Part shown: positions 25,274 to 34,327 of the stretch, one piece after another | Layout of the letters: each line of letters starts with the position of its first letter | Position numbering within the stretch: the stretch's first letter is position 1 | NCBI GenBank assembly: GCA_013349325.1 | Contig: DUZX01000001.1 | Location: 62,001-126,000 of the forward strand | Length of the DNA: 64,000 nt | From: Desulfuromonadales bacterium | Lineage (GTDB): Bacteria; Desulfobacterota; Desulfuromonadia; Geobacterales; Pseudopelobacteraceae | Direction: 5' to 3' | Notes under the pieces: model-generated | Seen by the model: only the letters and a program-made list of their open reading frames with translations | Databases searched by the model: none | Told to the model about the DNA's origin: nothing | Translations under genes and position numbers: made by a program

Positions 25274-28200
25274 ATGAATCCTGACAATCCACCGCCCGAA
25301 CTTCCAGCGCCACTCAAGCAGCTTCAGAACACGCCGCCCGGAATGCTCTATATGCTGGCGGGTAAAGCCCATATCCTCGACGCGACCCGTCTCTGCGACC
25401 GGACTATCGCCGCCGCCGCAGAGTGGAACAGAGATAAAACCATTCTGACCCTGATCTGTGTTGATGGCGCCGAGTTAGAAATACGCTCTGATAGCCAGAT
25501 GCAGTACGGCTGCAGTTGCCGCCATTGGACGAAGAACTCGCAGTGCCCGCATCTGGCTGTTCTCTGGATCCAGCTGAAACGGCTGGTTTCACCCTCTTCA
25601 TTCCCGCATTTGCAGATTCGAAGCCAGATTCTGCAGAGTCTGGCCGGCCTGATAGATTTTCCACTCCCCCCATTGATGACAGATCAGGAATTACTGCACC
25701 AAAAGCCGAAGATAGCAGCGCTGATAAACAAATATAGTGTGACCAGCGCCGATGCACTGGCGACGCTTGATACGCCTCGTCAGGTTGAGTCGCACGTGAA
25801 GCGGAAACAGGCCCGCCTTGTGCTTGAGGAGAGTTATGGCCGTTTACGCGGCGCGATCTATTTCGGTTCTGAACCGGTCAATCGCTGGTCGATGGGAGTT
25901 CCTCCGCAGATTCTCGGCTATGTCCAGCGGCTCCCGTATTTCGAATCGACGATCCGCTATCTCACCAACTTCATTTCACTGACGTCCAACCGCTGTCCCA
26001 TCGTCTTTCGCAACGAATCCGGCACAGAAACAATCCTGAAACTGTGCGCCGATGTCCCCCGTCGGGCCTGCCTGACCTTTGCACTTGATGCCGGGCAGGT
26101 GTCCATATATCGTACCGTCGATGGCACTCATCCGCTATCGGACGACACCCTGCACTCATACGAACTGCTGCTCGATCTGCAGAGCGCCACGATTCATCCG
26201 CTGACTGACCGGGCTGTATGGGCTATATGGGATACCATCGAGGATAAACTGCTCAATGCGGAAGGGTATGACGGCGAGGACCTGGATGAAGAGGGTCCTG
26301 ACGACGAAGAAGAGTGGGATGATGAATGGGAGGAGGATGATGAGGAGGAGGAAGATGAATATAACGGCGATGATGCTGCGGACCTGCGTTGCGGCGAAAG
26401 CAGGATCAGCACCTCGATAGAACGGTTCAATGCTCTGGCACTGCGACTTGACCCGGATGCGATCCCCGCTTTTCGCGATACCGTCAACTTTCTCATCAAT
26501 GGCCAGGCCGTCACATCAACCGCACGACTAACGCCAACCTACGTGCTTGAATTACCGGCCACTCTCGATACCGCTCTGATCGGTATGACTCCCGGCATCG
26601 TGTTCCACCAGCAGACCTACCCCTTTTCAGCAGATCTCTTTCGCTTCTTTGACTCCGGCAGCCGTTGCCTGCTGCCCGGACCTCTACGGGCTAAAAAGCG
26701 GGTGCGCGGTATCATGGAATGCTGCCTGGCATTATCAGGTGCTGCGACCGCCACTGCCCGCAGAACCATCATCAAGGAAGCGCTCAGCGGACCGGATTAT
26801 CTGAAACGCTCCGTTAAAAGCGATGCCCGCAAGGTACTGAACGCATTTGCAGAGGAATGTAGCCGCAGACCCGTTATGATCCAGGCAGCACCAGACGCCT
26901 GGCATTTTGCCGACGATGATCGATCAAGCCAGATGCGACTTGTGCGGATCCTGTTTGAACTGTTTGGTCACTCTGTCTTTGATACGGGACTGAGCCCGGC
27001 AGAAGCGGTTGTCAGTCAGGCGGATCTGGTGGCGAGCCTGCCGCAGTTGGCGGGACGGCTCCAGCACGAAGGCTTTGCCCTGCGACTGGGAAGCCAGCCA
27101 CTGGCAAGTGCCGTCTGGGATTTCACCCTGGACGCCACTTCCAGCACACTGGACTGGTTTGAGCTGCGCCCCGAAATCCGCTGCGACGGTGAGCTTCTGA
27201 ACGCGGAAGAACTTCAACGCCTGGCAACCGGTGGGATCCTGCAGCGTGATGGCCGCATGATTCTGATTGACGATATCAGTGCCCGGATTCTGGCGATGCT
27301 GGTCGGCAGCTCCGGAAACACGACGCGTAAAAAAAAGGGGGAACTGCGGGTTGTGCGCATCCCGCGCCTGCAGATTCTGGACTGGCTGCAGCTGCGCAGC
27401 CACGGCGTCACGGTGAAACTGGCTCCGGAAGAGGCCCGCATACTGGAAAGCCTGCTTAACTTCGCCGCCATCGACAAACGCCCGCTTCCACCCGCGCTGA
27501 CCGCGACGTTACGCCCCTACCAGCATGACGGCTATCAGTGGCTCGGTTTTCTGTACGAGCATCGTTTTGGAGCCTGCCTGGCGGATGATATGGGACTGGG
27601 GAAAACCGTCCAGGCCATATCCCTGCTGGCCGGCATTGCCAGTGGGATAATTCCCTCAGCAGCGGCTGCCGAGTCTCCGCACCTGATCGTCGTGCCGCCA
27701 TCGCTCATCTTTAACTGGGAAAGCGAGATAGCCCGTTTTTTCCCCACCGCAACAGTATTGATCTACAGCGGCCAGAAACGTTCCAGCGTAGATTTCATTC
27801 GCTTCGACATTATCCTGACCAGCTACGGCATCATCCAGCGAGACATAGACCAGTTGGCCACCCTCCGGTTCAACGTGGTCATCTTCGACGAAGCCCAGAC
27901 CGTTAAAAACCTGCAGGCCGCCACCACCGGCGCTGCCCGCAAACTCAACGGATCCTTCAAACTGGCGCTAACCGGAACGCCGGTCGAAAACCGGATTGAA
28001 GAGTACTACGCCATCATGGATCTCTGTCTGCCCGGTCTGCTCGGAACACCCGAGGAGTTCAGCCGTTCGATCGGTAACCGCGCCCAGGATGGCATCGAGA
28101 CCCTGCTGCGCCGCACGCGCCCCTTTATCCTGCGCCGCAACAAACAGCTGATTGCCGACGATCTGCCGGACAAAATCGAGTGCGATATCCATCTGGAGCT

Positions 28201-28894
28201 GTCGTCCAAACAGCGGGTGCTCTATCAGCGCACCGTTGAGGAGGTACGTAGTCAGGTAGAAGAGGCCTACGCCAACCGCGCCGCCGGTCAGGCCCGCATC
28301 ATCGCCCTGACCGCCATCCTGCGGCTGCGCCAGATCTGCCTGGCGCCTTCACTGGCTCTGCCAGGCGCTTCCGATGTGTCCCCCAAGCTGGAGTTTCTGG
28401 TCGAGCAACTGCAGGAATTGCACGATGAAGGACATAGCGTGCTGGTTTTCTCGCAGTTCACTTCCTATCTTGATATTGTCGAAGCCGGACTCACACATCA
28501 CAAGCTGGCCTACCTGCGTCTGGACGGCTCCACTCCGGTGCCGCAGCGCAAAGCGCTGGTGCAGAATTTTCAAAGTTCCAAAGAACCGGCTGTCTTTCTG
28601 ATCAGCCTCAAAGCTGGCGGCAAAGGGCTCAACCTGACCCGCGCCACCTACGTCTACCACCTTGATCCCTGGTGGAATCCGGCCGTAGAAAACCAGGCCT
28701 CCGACCGAGCCCACCGCATCGGTCAGACCAGACAGGTCACAATTACGCGCCTGATCATGCGTCATACGATTGAAGAAAAGATGATGGTCCTGAAGGAGCA
28801 GAAGCTGAAATTGTACAAGGCTATACTGGATGAAGGTTCTGCTGGTGGCGGAGCAAGCCTGAGCCGGGAGGATTTTGATTTTCTGCTGGGGTGA
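25274..28894 (+). CDS. SNF2-family helicase with SWIM zinc finger and acidic insert
   Basis: A 1206-residue protein. A SWIM-type zinc finger, CSCRHW...CPHLAVLW (about 77-98), opens the protein. A strongly acidic stretch of about 40 Asp/Glu-rich residues lies near 330-372. The C-terminal motor has ADDMGLGKTVQA, IFDEAQTVKN, LTGTPVENRIEEYY, LVFSQFTSYL, LDGSTPVPQRK, LISLKAGGKGLNLT and DPWWNPAVENQASDRAHRIG. This is the SWIM/SNF2 architecture common in bacteria; it should be an ATP-driven DNA translocase. The motor resembles that of the gene at 19055 (VENR, DPWWNPAVE, ASDRAHRIGQ), so both are from one broad family but differ in the N-terminal halves. Confidence 0.92.
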   Translation: MNPDNPPPELPAPLKQLQNTPPGMLYMLAGKAHILDATRLCDRTIAAAAEWNRDKTILTLICVDGAELEIRSDSQMQYGCSCRHWTKNSQCPHLAVLWIQLKRLVSPSSFPHLQIRSQILQSLAGLIDFPLPPLMTDQELLHQKPKIAALINKYSVTSADALATLDTPRQVESHVKRKQARLVLEESYGRLRGAIYFGSEPVNRWSMGVPPQILGYVQRLPYFESTIRYLTNFISLTSNRCPIVFRNESGTETILKLCADVPRRACLTFALDAGQVSIYRTVDGTHPLSDDTLHSYELLLDLQSATIHPLTDRAVWAIWDTIEDKLLNAEGYDGEDLDEEGPDDEEEWDDEWEEDDEEEEDEYNGDDAADLRCGESRISTSIERFNALALRLDPDAIPAFRDTVNFLINGQAVTSTARLTPTYVLELPATLDTALIGMTPGIVFHQQTYPFSADLFRFFDSGSRCLLPGPLRAKKRVRGIMECCLALSGAATATARRTIIKEALSGPDYLKRSVKSDARKVLNAFAEECSRRPVMIQAAPDAWHFADDDRSSQMRLVRILFELFGHSVFDTGLSPAEAVVSQADLVASLPQLAGRLQHEGFALRLGSQPLASAVWDFTLDATSSTLDWFELRPEIRCDGELLNAEELQRLATGGILQRDGRMILIDDISARILAMLVGSSGNTTRKKKGELRVVRIPRLQILDWLQLRSHGVTVKLAPEEARILESLLNFAAIDKRPLPPALTATLRPYQHDGYQWLGFLYEHRFGACLADDMGLGKTVQAISLLAGIASGIIPSAAAAESPHLIVVPPSLIFNWESEIARFFPTATVLIYSGQKRSSVDFIRFDIILTSYGIIQRDIDQLATLRFNVVIFDEAQTVKNLQAATTGAARKLNGSFKLALTGTPVENRIEEYYAIMDLCLPGLLGTPEEFSRSIGNRAQDGIETLLRRTRPFILRRNKQLIADDLPDKIECDIHLELSSKQRVLYQRTVEEVRSQVEEAYANRAAGQARIIALTAILRLRQICLAPSLALPGASDVSPKLEFLVEQLQELHDEGHSVLVFSQFTSYLDIVEAGLTHHKLAYLRLDGSTPVPQRKALVQNFQSSKEPAVFLISLKAGGKGLNLTRATYVYHLDPWWNPAVENQASDRAHRIGQTRQVTITRLIMRHTIEEKMMVLKEQKLKLYKAILDEGSAGGGASLSREDFDFLLG

Positions 28895-28967
28895 GGAGTA
28901 CGTAGTCCCCCCACAGACGTTCTAGCACTATAACATTAAAATTAAAAAGGTAATATTCAGCAAAAAA

Positions 28968-30605
28968 ATGACTAGCACCGATATCGTCAACATCTCCCGC
29001 CCTTTGACAGAAATGGCGCGACTTCAGCCGAATACGCCTGCCATTATCTTTCCGCAGGAAAAGCGTTCCCTGACCTTTTTGGAACTCAATCAGGAGAGTG
29101 ACCGGATCGCTGACGGATTGGGACGGATCGGCATCGGTCGCGGCACCAGGGTAGCACTGTTGGTGCCCCCCTCTCCGGAACTGTTTGCCATTACGTTCGC
29201 CCTGTTCAAAGCCGGGGCCGTGCCGGTCTTCATCGATCCCGGCATCGGGGCGCGCAATATGAAGGGGTGCCTGGCCGAGGCGGAACCGGAGGCGTTCATC
29301 GGGATTCCCAAGGCGCACATGGCGCGGCGCTTTCTCGGTTGGGGCCGCACCAGCATTCGTATCACCGTTGTTGTCGGTGGCGGATCAATCTGGGGCGGCA
29401 TACCGCTTGATAAACTGCGCAGTTCGGAACAGGCTGCGCCATTTGTGGCCGCCGAAACGTCTCGTGACGATCTGGCCGCCATCCTGTTTACCAGCGGCAG
29501 CACCGGCCCCCCCAAGGGCGCCATCTACAGCCATGGTACGTTTGCGGCCCAGGTTGATGCCTTGCGGGAGCTGTACGATATCCGCCCCGGCGAAATCGAT
29601 CTGCCGACCTTTCCGCTCTTTGCCCTGTTCGCCCCGGCCCTCGGCATGACCGCTCTGATCCCGCAGATGGATTTCACACGTCCCGGCTCGGTTGATCCCC
29701 GCAAAATTCTCGGACCGGCAACCGAATATTCCGCCACGACCATGTTCGGCTCCCCGGCCCTGCTGAACGCTGTCGGACGCTACGGTGAATCTCACGGCAG
29801 CAGGCTCCCTCATATCAAACGGGTGATTTCCGCAGGAGCCCCGGTCCCGGCATCGGTATTGAAACGCGTCGCCGCACTGCTGCCTGCTGATGCCGAAATA
29901 TTCACCCCCTACGGCGCCACCGAGGCGCTGCCGGTCAGCTCAATCGGCAGCCGCGAGATACTGGCCGAAACCGGAGCAATGACCGGTCAAGGGCATGGCG
30001 TCTGTGTCGGTCGCCCGGTTGCGAGCATCTCACTCGCCATTATCCCGGTCAGTGACTCACCGATACCCGTATGGAATGATGATGTGACGCTTCCCCCCCT
30101 GGAGGTAGGCGAGATTACCGTGCGCGGCCCACAGGTCAGCCGTGCCTACCTGAACCGCCCTGAAGCGACTAAACAGGCAAAAATTCCAGATGCCGACGGC
30201 GGCGTCTGGCATCGCATGGGTGATGTCGGTTATCTTGATAAGAGTGGCAGGATCTGGTTCTGCGGACGTAAGTCACATCGGGTCGTGACATCCGGGGAGA
30301 CCCTCTACACTATTCCGGTCGAAGGTGTGTTCAACTGCCACCCGGCGGTTTTCAGGACCGCGCTGGTCGGCGTAGGCACGCCGGGCAGCCAGCAGCCGGT
30401 ACTTTGCGTGGAGCTGGAAAAGAAAAACGGGAAAACGGAGCAGGAACAGATCCGCACGGAACTTCTTGAACTCGGCAGCCGATATCCCCACACCCGCACC
30501 ATCCGCACGATCCTCTTTCACCCCGCCTTTCCGGTCGATATCCGGCACAATGCCAAGATCTTCCGTGAAAAGCTGGCGCTCTGGGCACAGCAGGACCGGC
30601 CATGA
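28968..30605 (+). CDS. oleC: OleC-like acyl-activating enzyme
   Basis: A 545-residue adenylate-forming enzyme: TSGSTGPPKGAIYSHG (ATP-binding A3 motif), PYGATEALPVSS (A5), GDVGYLDKSGRIWFCGRKSH (A7/A8). The LPTFPLFALFAPALG segment and overall length resemble OleC proteins. In the olefin pathway OleC turns a beta-hydroxy acid into a beta-lactone, which OleB decarboxylates to an alkene. The following gene is an OleD match and overlaps it by ATGA, which supports the assignment. OleA and OleB are not in the window. A generic fatty acyl-CoA ligase is the alternative. The start ATG has only an AAGGT-like site well upstream. Confidence 0.82.
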   Translation: MTSTDIVNISRPLTEMARLQPNTPAIIFPQEKRSLTFLELNQESDRIADGLGRIGIGRGTRVALLVPPSPELFAITFALFKAGAVPVFIDPGIGARNMKGCLAEAEPEAFIGIPKAHMARRFLGWGRTSIRITVVVGGGSIWGGIPLDKLRSSEQAAPFVAAETSRDDLAAILFTSGSTGPPKGAIYSHGTFAAQVDALRELYDIRPGEIDLPTFPLFALFAPALGMTALIPQMDFTRPGSVDPRKILGPATEYSATTMFGSPALLNAVGRYGESHGSRLPHIKRVISAGAPVPASVLKRVAALLPADAEIFTPYGATEALPVSSIGSREILAETGAMTGQGHGVCVGRPVASISLAIIPVSDSPIPVWNDDVTLPPLEVGEITVRGPQVSRAYLNRPEATKQAKIPDADGGVWHRMGDVGYLDKSGRIWFCGRKSHRVVTSGETLYTIPVEGVFNCHPAVFRTALVGVGTPGSQQPVLCVELEKKNGKTEQEQIRTELLELGSRYPHTRTIRTILFHPAFPVDIRHNAKIFREKLALWAQQDRP

Positions 30606-31597
30606 AAGCTTTGGTTACCGGTGGAGGCGGTTTTCTTGGCGGAGTGATCGTACGAATGCTGCGTGAGCGCGGTGACGAGGTGCGCAGTTTGGCACGAGGA
30701 GAATATCCGACCCTGACTGCACTCGGCGCGGAACAGGTCAGAGGCCGCCTGGAAGATCGTGATGCAGTTATCGCGGCTGCCGCAGGGTGTGATCTGGTAT
30801 TTCATGTCGCCGCCAAAGCCGGCATCTGGGGGAGTTACCACGATTTTTACCAGGCCAATGTAGTCGGCACCGAACATGTCATCGCTGCCTGCCAGGAACA
30901 TGGCATCAACAGACTGATCTACACCAGTTCCCCAAGTGTCGTCTTCGACGGCAACGATATCGAGGGTGGCAACGAATCGCTCCCCTACCCGGATTTCTAC
31001 GAGGCGAACTACCCGGCCAGCAAAGCGCTGGCCGAGCAGCTGGTGCTGGCGGCAAATTCGTCAAAACTGGCGGTGACGGCCCTACGTCCGCATCTGATCT
31101 GGGGTCCGGGCGACAACCACCTGGTACCGCGCATCATCACGAAAGGGCGCGCCGGAAAACTGCGCCGGATCGGCGCCCGACCGAACCTGGTGGATACGGT
31201 ATATGTGGACAATGCCGCCCGAGCCCATCTGCAGGCCGCAGACAGGCTTTTCCCCGGCAGCAGTGTCGCGGGTAACTGCTATTTCATCAGCAACGGCGAA
31301 CCGCTGCCACTCTGGGAGATGGTTAACCGCATCCTCGCCGCCGCCGACGTCCCGCCGGTTACGCGCAGCATTCCGCCGAAACGTGCGTTTGCTCTTGGCT
31401 GCATCTGTGAAGCTCTCTGGAGCCTGTTCCGGATCAGTGGCGAACCGCCCATGACCCGTTTTGTCGCCCACGAACTTGCCACAGCCCACTGGTTCGATAT
31501 CAGCGCCGCCCGCCGCGATTTCGGCTACACTCCCGAAGTTTCCATCGATGAAGGCTTAGAGCGTCTACAGCACTGGCTGCGGCATCAGCCGTCATGA
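30602..31597 (+). CDS. oleD: OleD-like NAD(P)-dependent reductase
   Basis: A 331-residue short-chain dehydrogenase of the 3-beta-hydroxysteroid dehydrogenase type. It has the Rossmann motif TGGGGFLGG, VFHVAAKAGIWG, a serine in IYTSSPSVVFDG and the YPASK catalytic pair, plus DTVYVDNAARAH. OleD reduces the 2-alkyl-3-ketoacid from OleA to the beta-hydroxy acid used by OleC. The start overlaps oleC and the end overlaps the phosphopantetheinyl transferase, both as ATGA, so the three are one translational unit. Name and role rest on this pairing. Confidence 0.85.
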   Translation: MKALVTGGGGFLGGVIVRMLRERGDEVRSLARGEYPTLTALGAEQVRGRLEDRDAVIAAAAGCDLVFHVAAKAGIWGSYHDFYQANVVGTEHVIAACQEHGINRLIYTSSPSVVFDGNDIEGGNESLPYPDFYEANYPASKALAEQLVLAANSSKLAVTALRPHLIWGPGDNHLVPRIITKGRAGKLRRIGARPNLVDTVYVDNAARAHLQAADRLFPGSSVAGNCYFISNGEPLPLWEMVNRILAAADVPPVTRSIPPKRAFALGCICEALWSLFRISGEPPMTRFVAHELATAHWFDISAARRDFGYTPEVSIDEGLERLQHWLRHQPS

Positions 31598-32343
31598 TCA
31601 CGACTTCGCAACCCGGTATCGATGAGGTTCATGTGTACCGGATCGTGCTGTCGCAGCAGTTTCATGCGCTGCCGCGCCTGCGCCACTATTTGTCACAGCC
31701 TGAAACCGACCGGGCTGTCCTGTTACAAGATGACCTGGCAAAAAAGCGCTTTAGTGCGGGACGGGGAGTACTGCGGGAAATTCTTGGCGGTTACATCGGC
31801 ATAGAAGCGGAGCAGGTTCGGATAGCGACCGGAGAGTATGGCAAGCCGTACCTTGCGGAATATGCGGGGAATATTCGTTTCAATCTTTCGCACTCGGAAG
31901 ATGTCATGATTCTCGCCGTAACTACCGGTCGGGATGTAGGAGTCGATATTGAAACGCTACAAGCGGATAAACCTGTGCATTCCATGGCAAGGCTCGCTTT
32001 CTCGCCGCACGAGCAGGAAGAGCTGTTGACCCTTCCCTCTTCCCAGCTTCAGGCTTCGGCGTTCTACCGATGCTGGGTCCGCAAAGAGGCCTGCCTGAAA
32101 GCCTGCGGCAGAGGGTTTTCTCTGCCCGGCAGCAGCTTTGACGTTCCGGTCTGTGTAGAAAAGCTGCCGCAGCAGACCCTCATAACATGCGCTCAGTCTC
32201 TCTGCTATGTCCAGGACATTGACGTTCCCGAAAACTACTGTGCTGCACTGGCTATTGCAGCAGGCGCGGATCTTCGTACCCACCTGAAACTGTTAAGCTG
32301 CAACCTCAATCAAGCCAAGCTAAAATGGCCGTATTTTGAATAG
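31594..32343 (+). CDS. Sfp-type 4'-phosphopantetheinyl transferase
   Basis: A 249-residue protein with the Mg-binding GVDIET motif and the WVRKEACLKACGRG motif that mark Sfp/AcpT-type transferases, plus FNLSHSEDVMILAV before them. It would move the phosphopantetheine arm from CoA onto a carrier protein. It overlaps the oleD stop (ATGA). The Ole pathway as known uses acyl-CoAs, so a carrier-protein partner is not expected; the coupling here may point to a carrier or a second biosynthetic system elsewhere. It is convergent with hisG, 38 bases away. Confidence 0.9.
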   Translation: MITTSQPGIDEVHVYRIVLSQQFHALPRLRHYLSQPETDRAVLLQDDLAKKRFSAGRGVLREILGGYIGIEAEQVRIATGEYGKPYLAEYAGNIRFNLSHSEDVMILAVTTGRDVGVDIETLQADKPVHSMARLAFSPHEQEELLTLPSSQLQASAFYRCWVRKEACLKACGRGFSLPGSSFDVPVCVEKLPQQTLITCAQSLCYVQDIDVPENYCAALAIAAGADLRTHLKLLSCNLNQAKLKWPYFE

Positions 32344-32381
32344 TTCCTTACAATGTGCGATCGTTTTAATGAGCCTCGGCA

Positions 32382-33257
32382 TCAGATAATCTTGTTGAGC
32401 GGATACTCGATGATCCCCTCGGCACCCAGCTTGAGCAGTTCCGGCACCACCCTGCGAACATCTTTTTCCGACAGGACGCTCTCAATCGAAAGCCAATCTG
32501 AGTTGTACAGGTTCGATACGGTCGGATTCTTGAGACTCGGAAGCAGACCGGTAATCGCATCGATTTTGTCTGCCGGAGCGTTCATTTTAAGTCCGACCAT
32601 CCCTTCAGCCGCCAGCGACGATTTCAGCAAGGTCGCGATCTGTTCAATCTTGGCCCGTTTCCAGGGATCTGCCCAGGCGGCCTTGCTGGCCAGCAGGACC
32701 GGCACCGATTCCATCAGTTCACACACGATGCGCAAGCCGTTGGCCTTGATGGTCGAACCGGTTTCGGTCACTTCCACAATGGCATCGCACAAGCCGTCCA
32801 CCACTTTGGCTTCGGTGGCACCCCAGGAGAACTCTACGGTGACCGGAATATTCCGTTCGGCAAAATAGCGACGCGTGAATCCGACCAACTCGGTTGAAAT
32901 GGTGGCACCGTGCAGATCTTCCGGTCCCTGCACCTTGGAATCGCCGTTGACGACCAATACCCAGCGGGCCGGGCGGCGCGATACTTTTGAGTAGACCATT
33001 TCACAGACTTCAACCACATCCGAATCATTTTCGCGCACCCAATCACGACCGGCGATCCCGGCATCGATGGTCTCACGCTCGACATAGCGGGCCATCTCCT
33101 GCGGGCGGATCAGTTTACAGTTCATCTCGGCATCATCAACGCCGGGAAAATAGCTGCGCGACGAGATGCTGATCTGCCAGCCGGCTTTTTTGAACAGACC
33201 GACGGTTGCCTCTTCAAGGCTTCCTTTGGGGATGCCGAAATTCAGTATGCTGGACAT
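32382..33257 (-). CDS. hisG: ATP phosphoribosyltransferase, long form
   Basis: A 291-residue HisG of the long type: catalytic domains with [23 protein letters not shown] and [21 protein letters not shown], then a C-terminal regulatory domain (about 215-291) which in long HisG binds histidine for feedback inhibition. It makes phosphoribosyl-ATP from ATP and PRPP, the first step of histidine synthesis. It follows hisI by 18 bases on the same strand. hisZ is not needed for this form. Confidence 0.94.
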   Translation of the reverse strand: MSSILNFGIPKGSLEEATVGLFKKAGWQISISSRSYFPGVDDAEMNCKLIRPQEMARYVERETIDAGIAGRDWVRENDSDVVEVCEMVYSKVSRRPARWVLVVNGDSKVQGPEDLHGATISTELVGFTRRYFAERNIPVTVEFSWGATEAKVVDGLCDAIVEVTETGSTIKANGLRIVCELMESVPVLLASKAAWADPWKRAKIEQIATLLKSSLAAEGMVGLKMNAPADKIDAITGLLPSLKNPTVSNLYNSDWLSIESVLSEKDVRRVVPELLKLGAEGIIEYPLNKII

Positions 33258-33275
33258 GGAAAAACCTCCGGATAG

Positions 33276-33659
33276 TTATGCTTTTTTATAGACTTCGTTC
33301 GGATCAAATAACGGATTGCTGTGTTCCACCCACTGATCGTTTTCCCATTTGACGTAGAAACAGCTGCGATTGCCGGTGTGACAGGCGGCCGGGCCGTTCT
33401 GCCTGACCTTGATGACGACCGTATCAGCATCGCAGTCGGTCAACACTTCCATTACATCCTGGGTATTGCCGGACTCTTCACCCTTCATCCAGTACTTGTT
33501 GCGGGTACGGCTGAAAAACCAGGTTTTACCGTCCTTCAAAGTCAAATCGAGGGTTTTTTTGTCCATGAACGCAACCATCAGGACTTCACCGTTCTCATAG
33601 TCCTGGATGACGGCCGGGATAAGCCCCCCCATTTTGTCAAAATCGATCTGAATCATCAC
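33276..33659 (-). CDS. hisI: Phosphoribosyl-AMP cyclohydrolase
   Basis: A 127-residue HisI with GEVLMVAFMD, TWFFSRTRNKYWMKGEESGN, DCDADTVVIKVRQ and the zinc-site CHTGNRSCFY, which is complete for the stand-alone cyclohydrolase; no HisE pyrophosphohydrolase domain is fused. It carries out the third step of histidine synthesis. GGAGGAT precedes the ATG. It is co-directional with hisG and lies just downstream of a tRNA and its terminator. Confidence 0.94.
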   Translation of the reverse strand: MMIQIDFDKMGGLIPAVIQDYENGEVLMVAFMDKKTLDLTLKDGKTWFFSRTRNKYWMKGEESGNTQDVMEVLTDCDADTVVIKVRQNGPAACHTGNRSCFYVKWENDQWVEHSNPLFDPNEVYKKA

Positions 33660-33680
33660 ATATCCTCCATGTCGGGTTCT

Positions 33681-33710
33681 AACAAAAAACGCCCTGAAAA
33701 AACAGGGCGT
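33681..33710 (-). terminator. Terminator of the tRNA gene, upstream of hisI
   Basis: ACGCCCTG and CAGGGCGT form an 8-bp stem around six bases; on the minus strand it is followed by TTTTTTG. It lies between the tRNA 3' end and hisI, so hisI-hisG must either have their own start here or be read through it. Confidence 0.85.
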
Positions 33711-33719
33711 TTTGGTTAA

Positions 33720-33796
33720 TGGTGGCGGTGCAGGGATTCGAACCCCGGACCTAGCGAATATGAGTCGCTTGCTCTAGCCAACTGAGCTACACCGCC
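33720..33796 (-). tRNA. tRNA with anticodon CAT (elongator Met, or Ile2)
   Basis: A complete 77-base cloverleaf with encoded CCA. Acceptor GGCGGTG pairs with CACCGCC; D-arm GCTC/GAGC; anticodon stem AGCGA/TCGCT around loop CTCATAT, giving anticodon CAT; T-arm CGGGG/CCCTG around TTCGAAT. Initiator features (three G:C pairs in the anticodon stem, unpaired acceptor end) are absent. Elongator methionine is the default call, but the stem resembles that of lysidine-modified Ile2 tRNAs, so isoleucine is possible. Confidence 0.9.
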
Positions 33797-33831
33797 GTTG
33801 TTTCAGTATGAGTTCAAAAAAACAGACGATT

Positions 33832-33860
33832 CGTATACTATAATAGGCTACTCATGTCAA
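33832..33860 (-). promoter_or_regulatory. Sigma-70 promoter of the tRNA
   Basis: On the minus strand TTGACA, 17 bases, TATACG, with the expected start near 33825, about 30 bases before the tRNA. Confidence 0.6.
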
Positions 33861-33995
33861 CACAAAATAAAGAATCTGCAACAAAGGCCTTGAAACGTTG
33901 CAACGTGTCCCGTAGAGTCACATCTCGCCAACTCAATTTTCATGCTCATGCATGCAGTGGCATGAGTGCCGCATTCAAGGAGATCATATAAAAAC

Positions 33996-34199
33996 ATGCA
34001 GATTTCAACGCCCTATATCAAGCTGGACAGCTTCCTGAAAGCTGAAAATGCCGTTTCTTCCGGCGGTGAGGCAAAAATCATTATCGCGGAAGGGTACGTT
34101 TCGGTGAATGGCGAGATTGAGATGCGACGCGGCCGCAAGCTTTATCCGGGAGATCAGGTGATCTATGGCCGCAGGAAATTCATGGTGGAGTCGGAATGA
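33996..34199 (+). CDS. S4-domain RNA-binding protein (RlbA/YaaA type)
   Basis: A 67-residue protein that is essentially one S4 domain: IKLDSFLKAENAVSSGGEAK, EGYVSVNGEIEMRRGRKLYPGD and VIYG. It matches the small stand-alone RlbA/YbcJ-type proteins, which bind structured RNA and are linked with ribosome work. The ATG at 33996 is preferred over an upstream in-frame codon because the N-terminus fits the family; GGAG is rather far (13 bases). It precedes hemE in the same direction but hemE has its own promoter. Confidence 0.85.
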   Translation: MQISTPYIKLDSFLKAENAVSSGGEAKIIIAEGYVSVNGEIEMRRGRKLYPGDQVIYGRRKFMVESE

Positions 34200-34240
34200 G
34201 AGTTTATACGGAGATCTCCAACCCGCCCTGCTCAAATGAT

Positions 34241-34270
34241 TTGACATAGCGGGTTGTTTAAAATTAGTAT
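34241..34270 (+). promoter_or_regulatory. Sigma-70 promoter upstream of hemE
   Basis: TTGACA, 18 bases, TAGTAT. The predicted start near 34277 gives a leader of about 50 bases before hemE. Confidence 0.55.
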
Positions 34271-34327
34271 GTCGAGCTTGTGAGTCCAAATTCATCGCTT
34301 TCGGGCGCAGTTACAGGAGACAAAAAC

